A DNA stretch of 64,000 nt, taken from positions 1 through 64,000 of the forward strand of contig NZ_AVAF01000122.1 of NCBI RefSeq assembly GCF_000445185.1, written 5' to 3'. The DNA is from Thermoanaerobacter sp. A7A (lineage in GTDB: Bacteria > Bacillota > Thermoanaerobacteria > Thermoanaerobacterales > Thermoanaerobacteraceae). Under the pieces are notes generated by a model, which worked only from the letters and a program-made list of their open reading frames with translations, was not told the DNA's origin and did no database searches. The translations under genes were made by a program, and so were the position numbers. This document shows positions 54,009 through 64,000 of the stretch, one piece after another (position 1 is the first letter of the stretch; each line of letters opens with the position of its first letter).

Positions 54009-55235
54009 TAATGCCTCTTCTATATTTATCATTCCACTGCCTTGTGTCCATAGACCTGCATCGTCAATTTTTATTGCTGTCGATTTTAAAATATTTTTTA
54101 TTTGTACATTAGTCAAATTAGGATTTTTTTCAAGGAGTAGAGCTGCTGCTCCTGCTGCCATTGGAGTCGCCATAGAAGTCCCTGTTGCTGTTCTATATGC
54201 TTTATTTATCGTAATTTCATCTGCACCAAAAGGTATATTTTCTGAGGCAGTAGAGACTATTTTTACACCTGGTGCTACTATGTCTGGTTTGTATAGATAA
54301 GGCGAACCTCTTCCAGAAAATTGAGCTATTTCGTCATCACTTATGTCGGAGGTTCTTTTGTCATCTACTGCTCCTACAGTTATGACATTTTTACTGGTGC
54401 CAGGAGAAGTTATTGTGTTGTAATTAGGACCTGAGTTTCCAGCTGCAACAGTTACTACTAATCCATTTCTCCAAAGAGTATCTACTCCTCTTACCAAAGG
54501 ATCTAAGAAAGTAGGAAGAGATGGAGTTTCACCTATTGATAGAGAAATTATCCGTATATTGTATTTATCTTTATTGTCTAAAATCCATTGCATTCCAGCA
54601 AGGATGTCAGAGGATAAACCTCTACCATAGGCATCTAATACTTTTACTGCTACTATATTAGCTTCTGGAGCTACGCCTTTGTACTTGCCATTAGAAGCAT
54701 ATCCATTTCCAGCAGCGTCCCCAGCTACATGAGTGCCATGGCCATTGTCATCGTAAGGTTGTTTTTTTCCATTTACTACATCGTGAAATGCCACTATGCG
54801 GTTTTTAGGCTTGGTAAAATCAGGGTGAGGATATATTCCAGTATCTAAAAAGGCAATTGTTACTCCTTTACCGGTGTAGCCTAAGTCGTTAACTTTTCGA
54901 GAGGCGATTTCTTGAGTGGCAATATTAAGCTGCAACTTAACGGCGGAGTCTTCTGCTATAAAATGAATTCCTTTTAATGTAGCAAAATTTTTTAATTTAT
55001 CACAAGGTAAATTTACTGACCAGGCTTTTATAATTGGTAGTTCAAATTTTATGCTTCCTCCTATTTTTTCGATTTTTTCTTTTAAAATGTCATAAGGTAA
55101 ATGGGAATACAAAATTACAGGAACACATTCACTTCTTAGATATAATGCTTTTTTTAAAAGCCTTTTATCAATTTTATTTGAGACATAAATTTCCTTTGCT
55201 ATTTTAGAAAAAGCAAATAATGGAATTAGATTCAT
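53997..55235 (-). CDS. Subtilisin-like serine protease (S8 family)
   Basis: The 412-residue protease has an I9-like propeptide (about residues 20-95, VPVILYSHLPYDILKEKIEK) and then the S8 catalytic domain with Asp in IAFLDTGIYPHP, His in DNGHGTHVAGDAAG, oxyanion Asn in AAGNSGPNYN and Ser in GTSMATPMAAGAAALL. No convincing signal peptide is visible on the chosen start, so it may be intracellular or exported by another route. The ATG at 55235 follows AAAGGAGG; the open frame extends 81 bp further upstream without a better site. Confidence 0.92.
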   Translation of the reverse strand: MNLIPLFAFSKIAKEIYVSNKIDKRLLKKALYLRSECVPVILYSHLPYDILKEKIEKIGGSIKFELPIIKAWSVNLPCDKLKNFATLKGIHFIAEDSAVKLQLNIATQEIASRKVNDLGYTGKGVTIAFLDTGIYPHPDFTKPKNRIVAFHDVVNGKKQPYDDNGHGTHVAGDAAGNGYASNGKYKGVAPEANIVAVKVLDAYGRGLSSDILAGMQWILDNKDKYNIRIISLSIGETPSLPTFLDPLVRGVDTLWRNGLVVTVAAGNSGPNYNTITSPGTSKNVITVGAVDDKRTSDISDDEIAQFSGRGSPYLYKPDIVAPGVKIVSTASENIPFGADEITINKAYRTATGTSMATPMAAGAAALLLEKNPNLTNVQIKNILKSTAIKIDDAGLWTQGSGMINIEEALKKV

Positions 55236-55342
55236 TAGCATACCTCCTTTCATGCTATTAACACAATATGTGAAATATAAAAATTTGTTAGTGGAAATTA
55301 AAAAAAGTGTCACCATACAAAGTTATGTCATATTATGTAGTA

Positions 55343-55356
55343 GGTCTTTAAAGACC
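55343..55356. repeat. Short perfect palindrome
   Basis: GGTCTTTAAAGACC lies between the divergent subtilase and small-protein genes, 42 bp before the first small ORF. It may be an operator or a leader hairpin. Confidence 0.4.
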
Positions 55357-55397
55357 CACATAGAAAAGGATGAAACTTGAAAGGAGGAAAATTATTT

Positions 55398-55508
55398 ATG
55401 CCAGTAGATAAAAGCGGAGCAGGATTTGGGTGGTTTTGGATCATAATCATCATACTGTTGATTTTCTTGTTTATCCCAGGAATTATCGTTGAAGAACCAA
55501 AAGCTTGA
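55398..55508 (+). CDS. 36-residue hydrophobic protein A1
   Basis: ATG 55398 follows a strong AAAGGAGG. After a short polar start (MPVDKSGAGFGWFW) the peptide is a single hydrophobic helix, IIIIILLIFLFIPGIIV, ending in EEPKA. I do not recognise a named family, though it recalls the tiny YjcZ-like sporulation proteins. The product of 56072 is a clear paralogue with the same length and GGWFW/FVPGIII pattern. Confidence 0.8.
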   Translation: MPVDKSGAGFGWFWIIIIILLIFLFIPGIIVEEPKA

Positions 55509-55542
55509 TTAGGTGTTAAAAATTGCTTAAAGGGGGATCAAT

Positions 55543-55728
55543 ATGGCAGGAACAAGTTCAGTTTTTGGCGAAAGCAATTTGTTGTTTTTCTTCTTGATAC
55601 TTGTATTAGCGCTTGGTGGAGGCTGGCTTAATGTAACATGGTCTTTAGAGACATTGCTGTTCTTCTTCATACTCCTTGTAATAATAATGGATGGCGGATT
55701 AGGCTGGTTTTTCAATGAACTCAAGTAA
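55543..55728 (+). CDS. 61-residue hydrophobic protein B1 with internal repeat
   Basis: ATG 55543 follows AAAGGGGGAT. The protein consists of two similar hydrophobic segments, ESNLLFFFLILVLALGGG and LETLLFFFILLVIIMDGG, the second ending in a WFFNELK tail. It is a paralogue of the 55800 product. Function unknown; likely a membrane peptide. Confidence 0.78.
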   Translation: MAGTSSVFGESNLLFFFLILVLALGGGWLNVTWSLETLLFFFILLVIIMDGGLGWFFNELK

Positions 55729-55734
55729 TTTGAA

Positions 55735-55765
55735 AGGGCTCTATCCTGCGATAGAGCCTTGTTTA
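55735..55765 (+). terminator. Terminator within the small-protein cluster
   Basis: GGCTCTAT (55737-55744) and ATAGAGCC (55751-55758) around CCTGCG, followed by TTGTTT. Confidence 0.75.
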
Positions 55766-55799
55766 CTTAGAAAATTTGATGCGTGTGGAGTGATAATAT

Positions 55800-55994
55800 A
55801 TGTCTTTTACTGGAGATACTCTGTTGTTCTTCTTTGTAATTTTAACCTTGCTGTTGGATGTAAGATTTGAGCTTGAAAGTCTACTGTTCTTCTTTTTAAT
55901 ACTTGTAATTTTGCAGGAAGAAAAACCGCGAAAAAAAGCAAAGCGATTTTTGTGGTCATTAACAGGCATTAATTTTGGTAACACAAATTCTTGA
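55800..55994 (+). CDS. 64-residue hydrophobic protein B2 with internal repeat
   Basis: Two repeated segments, DTLLFFFVILTLLLDV and LESLLFFFLILVILQEE, are followed by a basic tail (KPRKKAKRF). The LLFFF core is shared with the 55543 product, also at the DNA level. ATG 55800 has GGAG about 9 nt upstream. Function unknown. Confidence 0.72.
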   Translation: MSFTGDTLLFFFVILTLLLDVRFELESLLFFFLILVILQEEKPRKKAKRFLWSLTGINFGNTNS

Positions 55995-56071
55995 AATTAC
56001 GTATTATATATTAGCTAAAGATAAAAAATTTATTTCCCTATTATTTACCTATCTGAAGGGAGGTAGTATTT

Positions 56072-56182
56072 ATGCCCGAAGAAAAAGGAATAGGATTTGT
56101 CGGAGGTTGGTTTTGGATTTTCATAATAATAATTTTAATACTTCTATTTGTTCCAGGAATAATTATTTGGGAAAAAAATTAG
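56072..56182 (+). CDS. 36-residue hydrophobic protein A2
   Basis: ATG 56072 follows GAAGGGAGG. The sequence MPEEKGIGFVGGWFW, then IFIIIILILLFVPGIIIW, matches the 55398 product in length and layout. Probably a single-pass membrane peptide of unknown role. Confidence 0.8.
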   Translation: MPEEKGIGFVGGWFWIFIIIILILLFVPGIIIWEKN

Positions 56183-56188
56183 ACAAAA

Positions 56189-56223
56189 AATAGGGGTGGT
56201 CTATAATAATAGACTAACCCCTT
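56189..56223 (+). terminator. Terminator after the small-protein cluster
   Basis: AGGGGTGGTCTAT pairs with ATAGACTAACCCCT around AATA; the tail is only moderately T-rich. Confidence 0.65.
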
Positions 56224-56264
56224 ACATATATTTAGTAAGAGATTAAAAATAGGGGGAATTTGTT

Positions 56265-57239
56265 TTGCAAAAGGAGATTTTATTAAAAATACTTGCTGTA
56301 GAACTTTTGATAGTAGCATTTGTGAGATTTCAGGTAATGGGTATAGAAAAGGAAAGAGAAAAAGAAGAAGTTACAGAAGAAGATAAAGATGAATTATCTT
56401 CACCGCAGGAAAATAAAAAAACTTCAATAGATGTGTACGAAGTGATAACAAAGGGAAAAGATTTTGTAGGTAGCGTAAAGCCTTATCTAAACAAGAGAGA
56501 CCAATATTATGTAGATATTTTCTCTAAAATTGCCGAAATAATTGAAATACAAAAAAAATTGATGAGCCTTTCAGAAGAAAAAATTGAAGTGGCAGAAAAA
56601 ATAGAAGTAGATAAAATAGGAATTTTGAAAGCGATAAAACCCTACATAACGGAAGATAAAAAAATTGTGATAGATAAGTTTTTAAAATTTCATGAAGCGT
56701 TGAAGAATTTGCAAGAAAAAATGGAGAAATATTCAAAAGAAGAAGATAAAGACAATATTTTCGACAAAATAATTGATATTTATGAGGCCCTAAGGCCTAT
56801 AATTCCTGAAGAAAAGTTAGAAGAAACTGATAAGCTGGCAAAGAAGATAAAATTGTTGGAAGTATTAAACAAAGCAGAGGGTATTATGAACAGCATGAAA
56901 GAGGAGAAAAAACAATTACAATCTTCTACTAGGAGTATGGAGGAAGAAGAACAAAAAGCAGAAGAAAATAAAGAGGAAATAGAAAGAATAGAAGATAAAG
57001 AGGAAATATCGAAAATAGAGGAAGGAGATAAAATTTTAGATACCAATAAAAAAGAAACAGAGGAACAATTAGAGAAAGAAGAAAACAATTCATTACCTCA
57101 AGGATTATCTGACCAGCAGGTAGCAATTATAGACAATCTCAAATCTATGTTGACAAAGGAACAGCAGCAGTATATGTATAATATGATTAATTATCTTAAA
57201 CAACAAGGATTAGTTAAATCTGAAGGTAAAGGGGAATAA
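56265..57239 (+). CDS. Membrane-anchored coiled-coil protein of unknown function
   Basis: The 324-residue protein has one N-terminal hydrophobic helix (LLKILAVELLIVAFVRFQVM) and is otherwise strongly charged. Long Glu/Lys-rich coiled-coil stretches (about residues 25-55 and 200-280) flank a helical middle that contains two similar units (VKPYLNKRDQYYVDIFSKI and IKPYITEDKKIVIDKFLKF) and a third looser one (LRPIIPEEKLEETDKL). I do not recognise the family. TTG 56265 follows AGGGGGAA. Its position after the tiny hydrophobic proteins suggests a shared envelope or spore role, unproven. Confidence 0.75.
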   Translation: MQKEILLKILAVELLIVAFVRFQVMGIEKEREKEEVTEEDKDELSSPQENKKTSIDVYEVITKGKDFVGSVKPYLNKRDQYYVDIFSKIAEIIEIQKKLMSLSEEKIEVAEKIEVDKIGILKAIKPYITEDKKIVIDKFLKFHEALKNLQEKMEKYSKEEDKDNIFDKIIDIYEALRPIIPEEKLEETDKLAKKIKLLEVLNKAEGIMNSMKEEKKQLQSSTRSMEEEEQKAEENKEEIERIEDKEEISKIEEGDKILDTNKKETEEQLEKEENNSLPQGLSDQQVAIIDNLKSMLTKEQQQYMYNMINYLKQQGLVKSEGKGE

Positions 57240-57266
57240 ATATTTTCCCTGTATTTTTTATTTTTA
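57230..57266 (+). terminator. Probable terminator
   Basis: GGGGAA and TTTCCC around TAAATAT, overlapping the stop codon, followed by TGTATTTTTTATTTTT. Confidence 0.55.
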
Positions 57267-57380
57267 AATACAAGATACAGAAACATAGTCTAAATCGATA
57301 AATAATGGCATAAAATCATAATATTTGGGTAAAATCATAGATAATCAGAATATATGGCCTAAAATAGGCTATAATAAAGT

Positions 57381-57447
57381 TTGATATGTTTTACCACTTA
57401 AATTAATATAAAGATTGGGATTAGCACTCACATAAGTTGAGTGCTAA
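57381..57447 (+). promoter_or_regulatory. groESL promoter and CIRCE operator
   Basis: TTGATA (57381-57386), 17 bp, TAATAT (57404-57409), then a perfect CIRCE: TTAGCACTC (57421-57429), 9 nt, GAGTGCTAA (57439-57447). CIRCE is the HrcA repressor site, so groESL is a class I heat-shock operon. Confidence 0.95.
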
Positions 57448-57473
57448 TAAATGAAGGAGGAGGGATAAAGTAT

Positions 57474-57758
57474 ATGAGATTAAAACCACTCGGAGACAGA
57501 GTTGTGGTCAAAGTAATCCAGGCAGAAGAAGTTACAAAAGGCGGAGTTATTTTACCAGGTACAGCAAAAGAAAAACCACAACAAGGTGAAGTAGTTGCAG
57601 TAGGAACAGGGGAATACATAGACGGTAAAAAAGTAGAATTAGAAGTAAAAGTCGGTGATAGAGTAATCTTCTCCAAGTATGCGGGAACAGAAGTTAAGTT
57701 AGATGGTGAAGAATATCTACTTTTAAGAGAAAGCGATATTCTAGCAATTATAGAATAA
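57474..57758 (+). CDS. groES: Co-chaperonin GroES
   Basis: The 94-residue protein forms the heptameric lid of the GroEL chamber. It has [19 protein letters not shown], the mobile-loop region [20 protein letters not shown] and [20 protein letters not shown] (roof/core). ATG 57474 follows AAGGAGGAGGG; the longer open frame begins inside the CIRCE region and is not used. groEL follows after 14 bp. Confidence 0.98.
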   Translation: MRLKPLGDRVVVKVIQAEEVTKGGVILPGTAKEKPQQGEVVAVGTGEYIDGKKVELEVKVGDRVIFSKYAGTEVKLDGEEYLLLRESDILAIIE

Positions 57759-57766
57759 GGAGGTAG

Positions 57767-59398
<1,632 letters not shown>

Positions 59399-59400
59399 TA

Positions 59401-59432
59401 AAAAGGGCTGAGCGAAAGCTTAGCCCTTTTAA
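59401..59432 (+). terminator. groEL terminator
   Basis: AAAAGGGCT-AGC and GCT-AGCCCTTTT around GAAA. Confidence 0.9.
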
Positions 59433-59441
59433 GTTTTAGCC

Positions 59442-59470
59442 TTGACAGCTTTGAAATTGTCTGATAAAAT
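59442..59470 (+). promoter_or_regulatory. tRNA-Arg promoter
   Basis: Perfect TTGACA (59442-59447), 17 bp, TAAAAT (59465-59470), 22 bp before the tRNA. Confidence 0.85.
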
Positions 59471-59491
59471 ACTTTTGTAGCAAGTTTTTGA

Positions 59492-59568
59492 GCGCCCGTA
59501 GCTCAGCAGGATAGAGCAGCAGTTTCCTAAACTGCGTGCCGGAGGTTCGAGTCCTCTCGGGCGCACCA
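59492..59568 (+). tRNA. tRNA-Arg (anticodon CCT)
   Basis: A full cloverleaf of 77 nt including an encoded CCA: acceptor GCGCCCG/CGGGCGC, D arm GCTC...GAGC, anticodon stem GCAGT/ACTGC with loop TTCCTAA (anticodon CCT, reads AGG) and T arm GGAGG-TTCGAGT-CCTCT. It is transcribed alone from its own promoter. Confidence 0.97.
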
Positions 59569-59620
59569 TTTTCACGATAAGACTTCCTAAAATGAAAATT
59601 AAATGATAACATGAAAAATT

Positions 59621-59642
59621 TGACCTCCCTTTTGGGAGGTCA
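59621..59642 (+). terminator. Terminator-like hairpin after tRNA-Arg
   Basis: TGACCTCCC and GGGAGGTCA form a near-perfect stem around TTTT; the tail is TTCAATTATTTTC. Confidence 0.65.
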
Positions 59643-59737
59643 TTCAATTATTTTCTTTTGGAATATTTTATATGGTTCAGGGACAACCCCAAAACTAGCT
59701 GGAGGGATAAAGGATAACTCGTTGTAGTTCATTACAA
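59643..59737 (-). other. Short open stretch of unknown origin
   Basis: On the minus strand about 30 codons are open, beginning MNYNELSFIPPASFGVV and ending KIFQKKIIE before a stop at the hairpin. There is no ribosome site and I recognise no family. It could be a remnant of a mobile element or chance. The 494-bp tRNA-guaB gap otherwise holds the guanine-riboswitch region. Confidence 0.2.
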
Positions 59738-59767
59738 TTGAGAAGTTGAATTGTATTTTTTGTACTG

Positions 59768-59796
59768 TTGACATAGACATGTAAATTTGTTATATT
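59768..59796 (+). promoter_or_regulatory. guaBA promoter
   Basis: Perfect TTGACA (59768-59773), 17 bp, TATATT (59791-59796). Confidence 0.85.
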
Positions 59797-59837
59797 GAAT
59801 AATAAATTATTCATTTAACAAGTTAATAGTGTTAATA

Positions 59838-59915
59838 GAGGAACTCATATAATCCCGTGAATATGGCACGGGAGTTTCTACAAAGCAGCCGTAAACTGCT
59901 TTACTATGGGTGGAA
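59838..59915 (+). promoter_or_regulatory. Purine riboswitch, guanine type
   Basis: The aptamer core is standard: ACTCATATAATCCCGTGAAT, ATGGCACGGGAGTTTCTAC, the GCAG-CCGTAAA-CTGC hairpin and ACTATGGGT. The specificity position is C (ACTATG), the guanine class, not T (adenine). Loops TGAATATGG and CCGTAAA carry the kissing bases. Confidence 0.96.
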
Positions 59916-59933
59916 TTTGTTGTTGCCTTTTTG

Positions 59934-59963
59934 GCCTGAGGAAATTCTGCCCTCAGGCTTTTA
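59934..59963 (+). terminator. Terminator of the guanine riboswitch
   Basis: GCCTGAGG (59934-59941) and CCTCAGGC (59951-59958) followed by TTTTAATTT. Guanine binding should favour this stem and stop guaB transcription. Confidence 0.9.
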
Positions 59964-59981
59964 ATTTATAAAGGACTATAA

Positions 59982-61517
<1,536 letters not shown>

Positions 61518-61530
61518 GAGGAGGATTTTA

Positions 61531-63069
61531 ATGGGGATTAAACGGGAAGTAGTGTTAGTTTTAGACTTTGGAGGCCAATACACACAATTAATTGCGAGAA
61601 GAATAAGAGAAGCAAATGTCTTTTGCGAGATTGTTCCTTACAATATTTCTCCAGAGGAGATACGAAAAAAAGAGCCAAAGGGAATTGTGCTTTCTGGAGG
61701 ACCTGCCAGTGTATATGCAAAAAATGCTCCTAAATGCGATAAGGAAATTTTTGAGTTAGGCTATCCTGTATTAGGTATATGTTATGGTGCACAACTTATG
61801 ACAGAGCTTTTAGGCGGAAAAGTTGCGCCAGCACCTGTGAAGGAATATGGCAAGACAGAAATTGTCTTAAATAATACTATTCCTTTGTTTAAAGGGATAG
61901 AAAGAGACACTGTTGTTTGGATGAGCCATACTGACCACATAGAACTTCCTCCTCCAGATTTTAAGGTAGTAGCCTCTACTGACAATTGTCCTATCGCAGC
62001 GATTGCGAATGTAGAAAAGAAATTGTATGCGGTTCAATTCCATCCTGAAGTTTCACACACTCATAGAGGAACAGAGATTATAAGAAATTTCCTTTTTGAA
62101 GTATGTGATTGCGCGGCAGATTGGACAATGGATTCTTTGATTGAGCAGACAGTAAAGGAAATAAAAGCGAAAGTAGGAAAACACAAAGCTGTATGTGCTC
62201 TGTCTGGTGGTGTAGATTCTTCAGTGGCTGCTGTTTTAGTAGACAGAGCCATTCACGACCAATTGGTGTGCATTTTTGTTGATACAGGGCTTTTAAGGAA
62301 AAACGAAGGAGATATGGTTATTGAAACTTTTAGAAAAAATTATGACATGAACATAATCCGGGTAGATGCAAAGGATAGATTTTTGTCACGACTTAAGGGA
62401 GTTACGGATCCAGAAGAAAAGAGAAAAATTATTGGTAATGTTTTTATAGAAGTTTTTAAAGAAGAAGCTTTAAAGATAGGAGATGTGAAATTTTTGGTGC
62501 AGGGTACTTTGTATCCTGATGTAATAGAAAGTGGCAATGGCGTGTCTTCTACTATTAAAAGTCACCACAATGTTGGAGGTTTGCCTGAAGATATAGGTTT
62601 TGAACTTATTGAACCTTTGAGGATGCTTTTTAAAGACGAAGTAAGGCAAGTAGGAAAAGAATTGGGAATCCCCGAGGAAATATTGTATAGGCAACCTTTC
62701 CCTGGACCAGGATTAGCAGTTCGAATCCTTGGTGAGGTTACAGAAGAGAAGTTGGAAATTTTGAGACAAGCTGACAGTATAGTTTTAAGAGAAATGAAAA
62801 AGTTTGGCTGGTACAATAAAGTATGGCAATCTTTCGCGATTTTGCCTGGTATAAAAAGTGTTGGAGTTATGGGAGATGAGAGAACTTACGCCTATGCCAT
62901 AATTTTGAGGGTAGTAGATAGCTACGACGGAATGACAGCAGATTGGACAAAGCTTCCTTATGAAATTTTAGAAAGTATATCTACTAGTATTACTAATGAA
63001 GTTCCGGGAATAAATCGAGTACTTTACGACATTACTTCTAAACCGCCTGCTACTATAGAGTGGGAATAG
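61531..63069 (+). CDS. guaA: GMP synthase (glutamine-hydrolysing)
   Basis: GuaA converts XMP to GMP. The 512-residue protein has the class I amidotransferase domain with catalytic Cys in [19 protein letters not shown] and [10 protein letters not shown], then the ATP-pyrophosphatase loop [20 protein letters not shown], and the C-terminal dimerisation region ending KPPATIEWE. It follows guaB by 13 bp in the same riboswitch-controlled operon. Its 3' end adjoins an integrase gene and is a known integration target in other bacteria; the coding sequence is intact. Confidence 0.97.
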   Translation: MGIKREVVLVLDFGGQYTQLIARRIREANVFCEIVPYNISPEEIRKKEPKGIVLSGGPASVYAKNAPKCDKEIFELGYPVLGICYGAQLMTELLGGKVAPAPVKEYGKTEIVLNNTIPLFKGIERDTVVWMSHTDHIELPPPDFKVVASTDNCPIAAIANVEKKLYAVQFHPEVSHTHRGTEIIRNFLFEVCDCAADWTMDSLIEQTVKEIKAKVGKHKAVCALSGGVDSSVAAVLVDRAIHDQLVCIFVDTGLLRKNEGDMVIETFRKNYDMNIIRVDAKDRFLSRLKGVTDPEEKRKIIGNVFIEVFKEEALKIGDVKFLVQGTLYPDVIESGNGVSSTIKSHHNVGGLPEDIGFELIEPLRMLFKDEVRQVGKELGIPEEILYRQPFPGPGLAVRILGEVTEEKLEILRQADSIVLREMKKFGWYNKVWQSFAILPGIKSVGVMGDERTYAYAIILRVVDSYDGMTADWTKLPYEILESISTSITNEVPGINRVLYDITSKPPATIEWE

Positions 63070-63079
63070 ACGTTAAAAT

Positions 63080-63125
63080 GCCTCTGAACCCAGTAAAATA
63101 AAGGGTTTCAGAGGCTTAATTTTTG
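63080..63125 (+). terminator. guaA terminator
   Basis: GCCTCTGAACCC (63080-63091) and GGGTTTCAGAGGC (63103-63115), followed by TTAATTTTT. Confidence 0.85.
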
Positions 63126-63148
63126 CTCGTGGTAGCAGTTTGGAAGCA

Positions 63149-64000
63149 TTATTCTAAAATACCCGGATTTTTATCTGATTTTTGGCAAATATTAGGAGAA
63201 AATAACTCGTTCAGTTTACTGGAAACTTCCCCGTGCTTATTGGGGTATAAGTGGGCATATATTTCCAGAGTGGTCTCCACATTTTCATGGCCAAGACGCT
63301 CTGATATCAGCAGCGGGGAAAAACCAAGTTCAATCAATAACGATGCGTGGGAATGACGGATGTCATGAACACGTATCTTTTTTACCCCTGATTTCTTGCA
63401 ACCGCGGTCCATTTCACTTTGAAGGTAGTGCTTTGTATATTCAAAAAGGCGGTCCGAAGGCTCATAGTCCACCAGGCGGCCAGCGTAATCCTTCAGGATA
63501 TCCAGGAGGAAATCCGGTACAGTTATTACCCGGCGGCTCTTTGGAGTTTTTGGAGGAGAGATCACATCCTCTCCTCCGATCCTGGCGTAGCTCTTTGTTA
63601 TGCTTATCGTTTTAGCTTCAAAATTTACATCATTCAGAGTAAGGGCCAGGAGCTCTCCGGAGCGCATACCGGTCCAGAATAAGGTGTTAAAAATAGCATA
63701 CGATGCAGGCTTATCTGAAACAGCTTCAACAAAAAGCTGAAATTCATCTTTTGTCCAGAACTGCATAGCCTCGGCGTTCTTTTTACCGATAGATCCAGCG
63801 ACAGCTGCAGGATTGGTACTCAGTCCATAATAGCGCTTGGCAAAATTGAAAATGGCCGAAAGCTGATTATTTATCGTCTTGAGGTATGTTGGAGAATACT
63901 CGGCGTCATCATCCAGGAGCTCATTCTGCCATTTGCGTACCGTAGCGGCTGTTATAGCATTTACAGGTAAATCTTTAAAAGTTGGAAGTATTTTAGACTC
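63149..64000 (-). CDS. int: Tyrosine recombinase (integrase), N-terminus beyond the window
   Basis: The frame is open through the right edge, so at least 283 residues are visible. First comes part of the core-binding SAM-like domain (TVRKWQNELLDDDAEYSPTY, SAIFNFAKRYYGLSTNPA), then the catalytic domain with Arg in WTGMRSGELLALTLNDV, HxxR in IRVHDIRHSHASLL, the LGHENVETTLEIYAHLY motif with second His and the Tyr nucleophile. It resembles integrases of phages and conjugative elements of Firmicutes. G+C is about half (31 of 60 in 63481-63540), above its neighbours. The start is not in the window; ATG 63766 is internal. Confidence 0.93.
   Translation of the reverse strand, partial: ESKILPTFKDLPVNAITAATVRKWQNELLDDDAEYSPTYLKTINNQLSAIFNFAKRYYGLSTNPAAVAGSIGKKNAEAMQFWTKDEFQLFVEAVSDKPASYAIFNTLFWTGMRSGELLALTLNDVNFEAKTISITKSYARIGGEDVISPPKTPKSRRVITVPDFLLDILKDYAGRLVDYEPSDRLFEYTKHYLQSEMDRGCKKSGVKKIRVHDIRHSHASLLIELGFSPLLISERLGHENVETTLEIYAHLYPNKHGEVSSKLNELFSPNICQKSDKNPGILE

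Noticed and set aside
57290-57350. Repeated TAAAATCATA-type words upstream of groES considered as a CRISPR or operator array
   Set aside because: Only two short imperfect copies; no array structure.
63343-63682. Plus-strand open frames over the integrase gene
   Set aside because: The minus-strand integrase has all catalytic motifs; the plus frames have no start signals or family resemblance.

Overview
The window is low-GC Firmicute DNA and most resembles the Thermoanaerobacterales (Thermoanaerobacter/Caldanaerobacter type); the genus is inferred from protein resemblance, not from a search. Support: A+T-rich intergenic DNA, strong AGGAGG-type ribosome sites, many TTG/GTG starts, CIRCE-controlled groESL, T-box-free attenuator riboswitches, motAB, an agr system and anaerobic fermentation genes. 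It is an ordinary chromosome until the last 0.9 kb, where an integrase marks the edge of an inserted element.

Layout. 1-9.6 kb: secA, prfB (programmed frameshift), a GC-rich folded repeat inside the prfB terminator, tex, a secreted stalk-domain protein, a small unknown gene, a VTT membrane protein and an amidohydrolase. 9.6-13.1 kb: the arginine deiminase pathway arcA-arcB-arcC behind ArgR-like and cre-like sites. 13.2-14.0 kb: FMN riboswitch and ribU. 14.1-16.7 kb: tsaE-tsaB-rimI-tsaD (t6A tRNA modification). 16.9-19.8 kb: a 2-hydroxyacid dehydrogenase converging on an ABC-F ATPase. 19.8-21.4 kb: motAB with a sigma-D-type promoter. 21.5-22.2 kb: rex.

22.2-43.2 kb is the metabolic heart. It carries crt-bcd-etfB-etfA-hbd-coaD-thl, then a sigma-54 activator, then a long operon: maoC, a Liv-type ABC transporter (livHMGFJ), and two [alpha/beta-hydrolase + KAS III-like] pairs around a CoA-transferase and a secreted lipase, ending in a soluble chemoreceptor-like protein. 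Three sites with exact -24/-12 spacing lie before crt, hbd and maoC, so the activator probably controls all of it. Two genes of the classical butyrate route are damaged: crt by a 4-bp tandem duplication, and butyrate kinase reduced to a C-terminal scrap. The downstream operon looks like a system for taking up and activating an ester-derived acid; its substrate is unknown.

43.2-46.4 kb is an agr-type quorum-sensing locus in which the usual AgrC receptor appears split into a separate membrane protein and a short two-helix kinase. A 43-residue AgrD lies behind its own promoter with LytTR-like direct repeats. 46.7-55.2 kb: a P-loop/Asp23 protein, nfnAB, a glutamate-synthase-domain protein, an OGG-type glycosylase, DUF554, HutP, and a subtilase on the opposite strand. 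55.3-57.2 kb: four tiny hydrophobic proteins and a coiled-coil protein. 57.4-63.1 kb: groES-groEL, tRNA-Arg(CCT), a guanine riboswitch, guaB, guaA. 63.1-64.0 kb: the tyrosine integrase of a mobile element at the guaA 3' end, running off the window.
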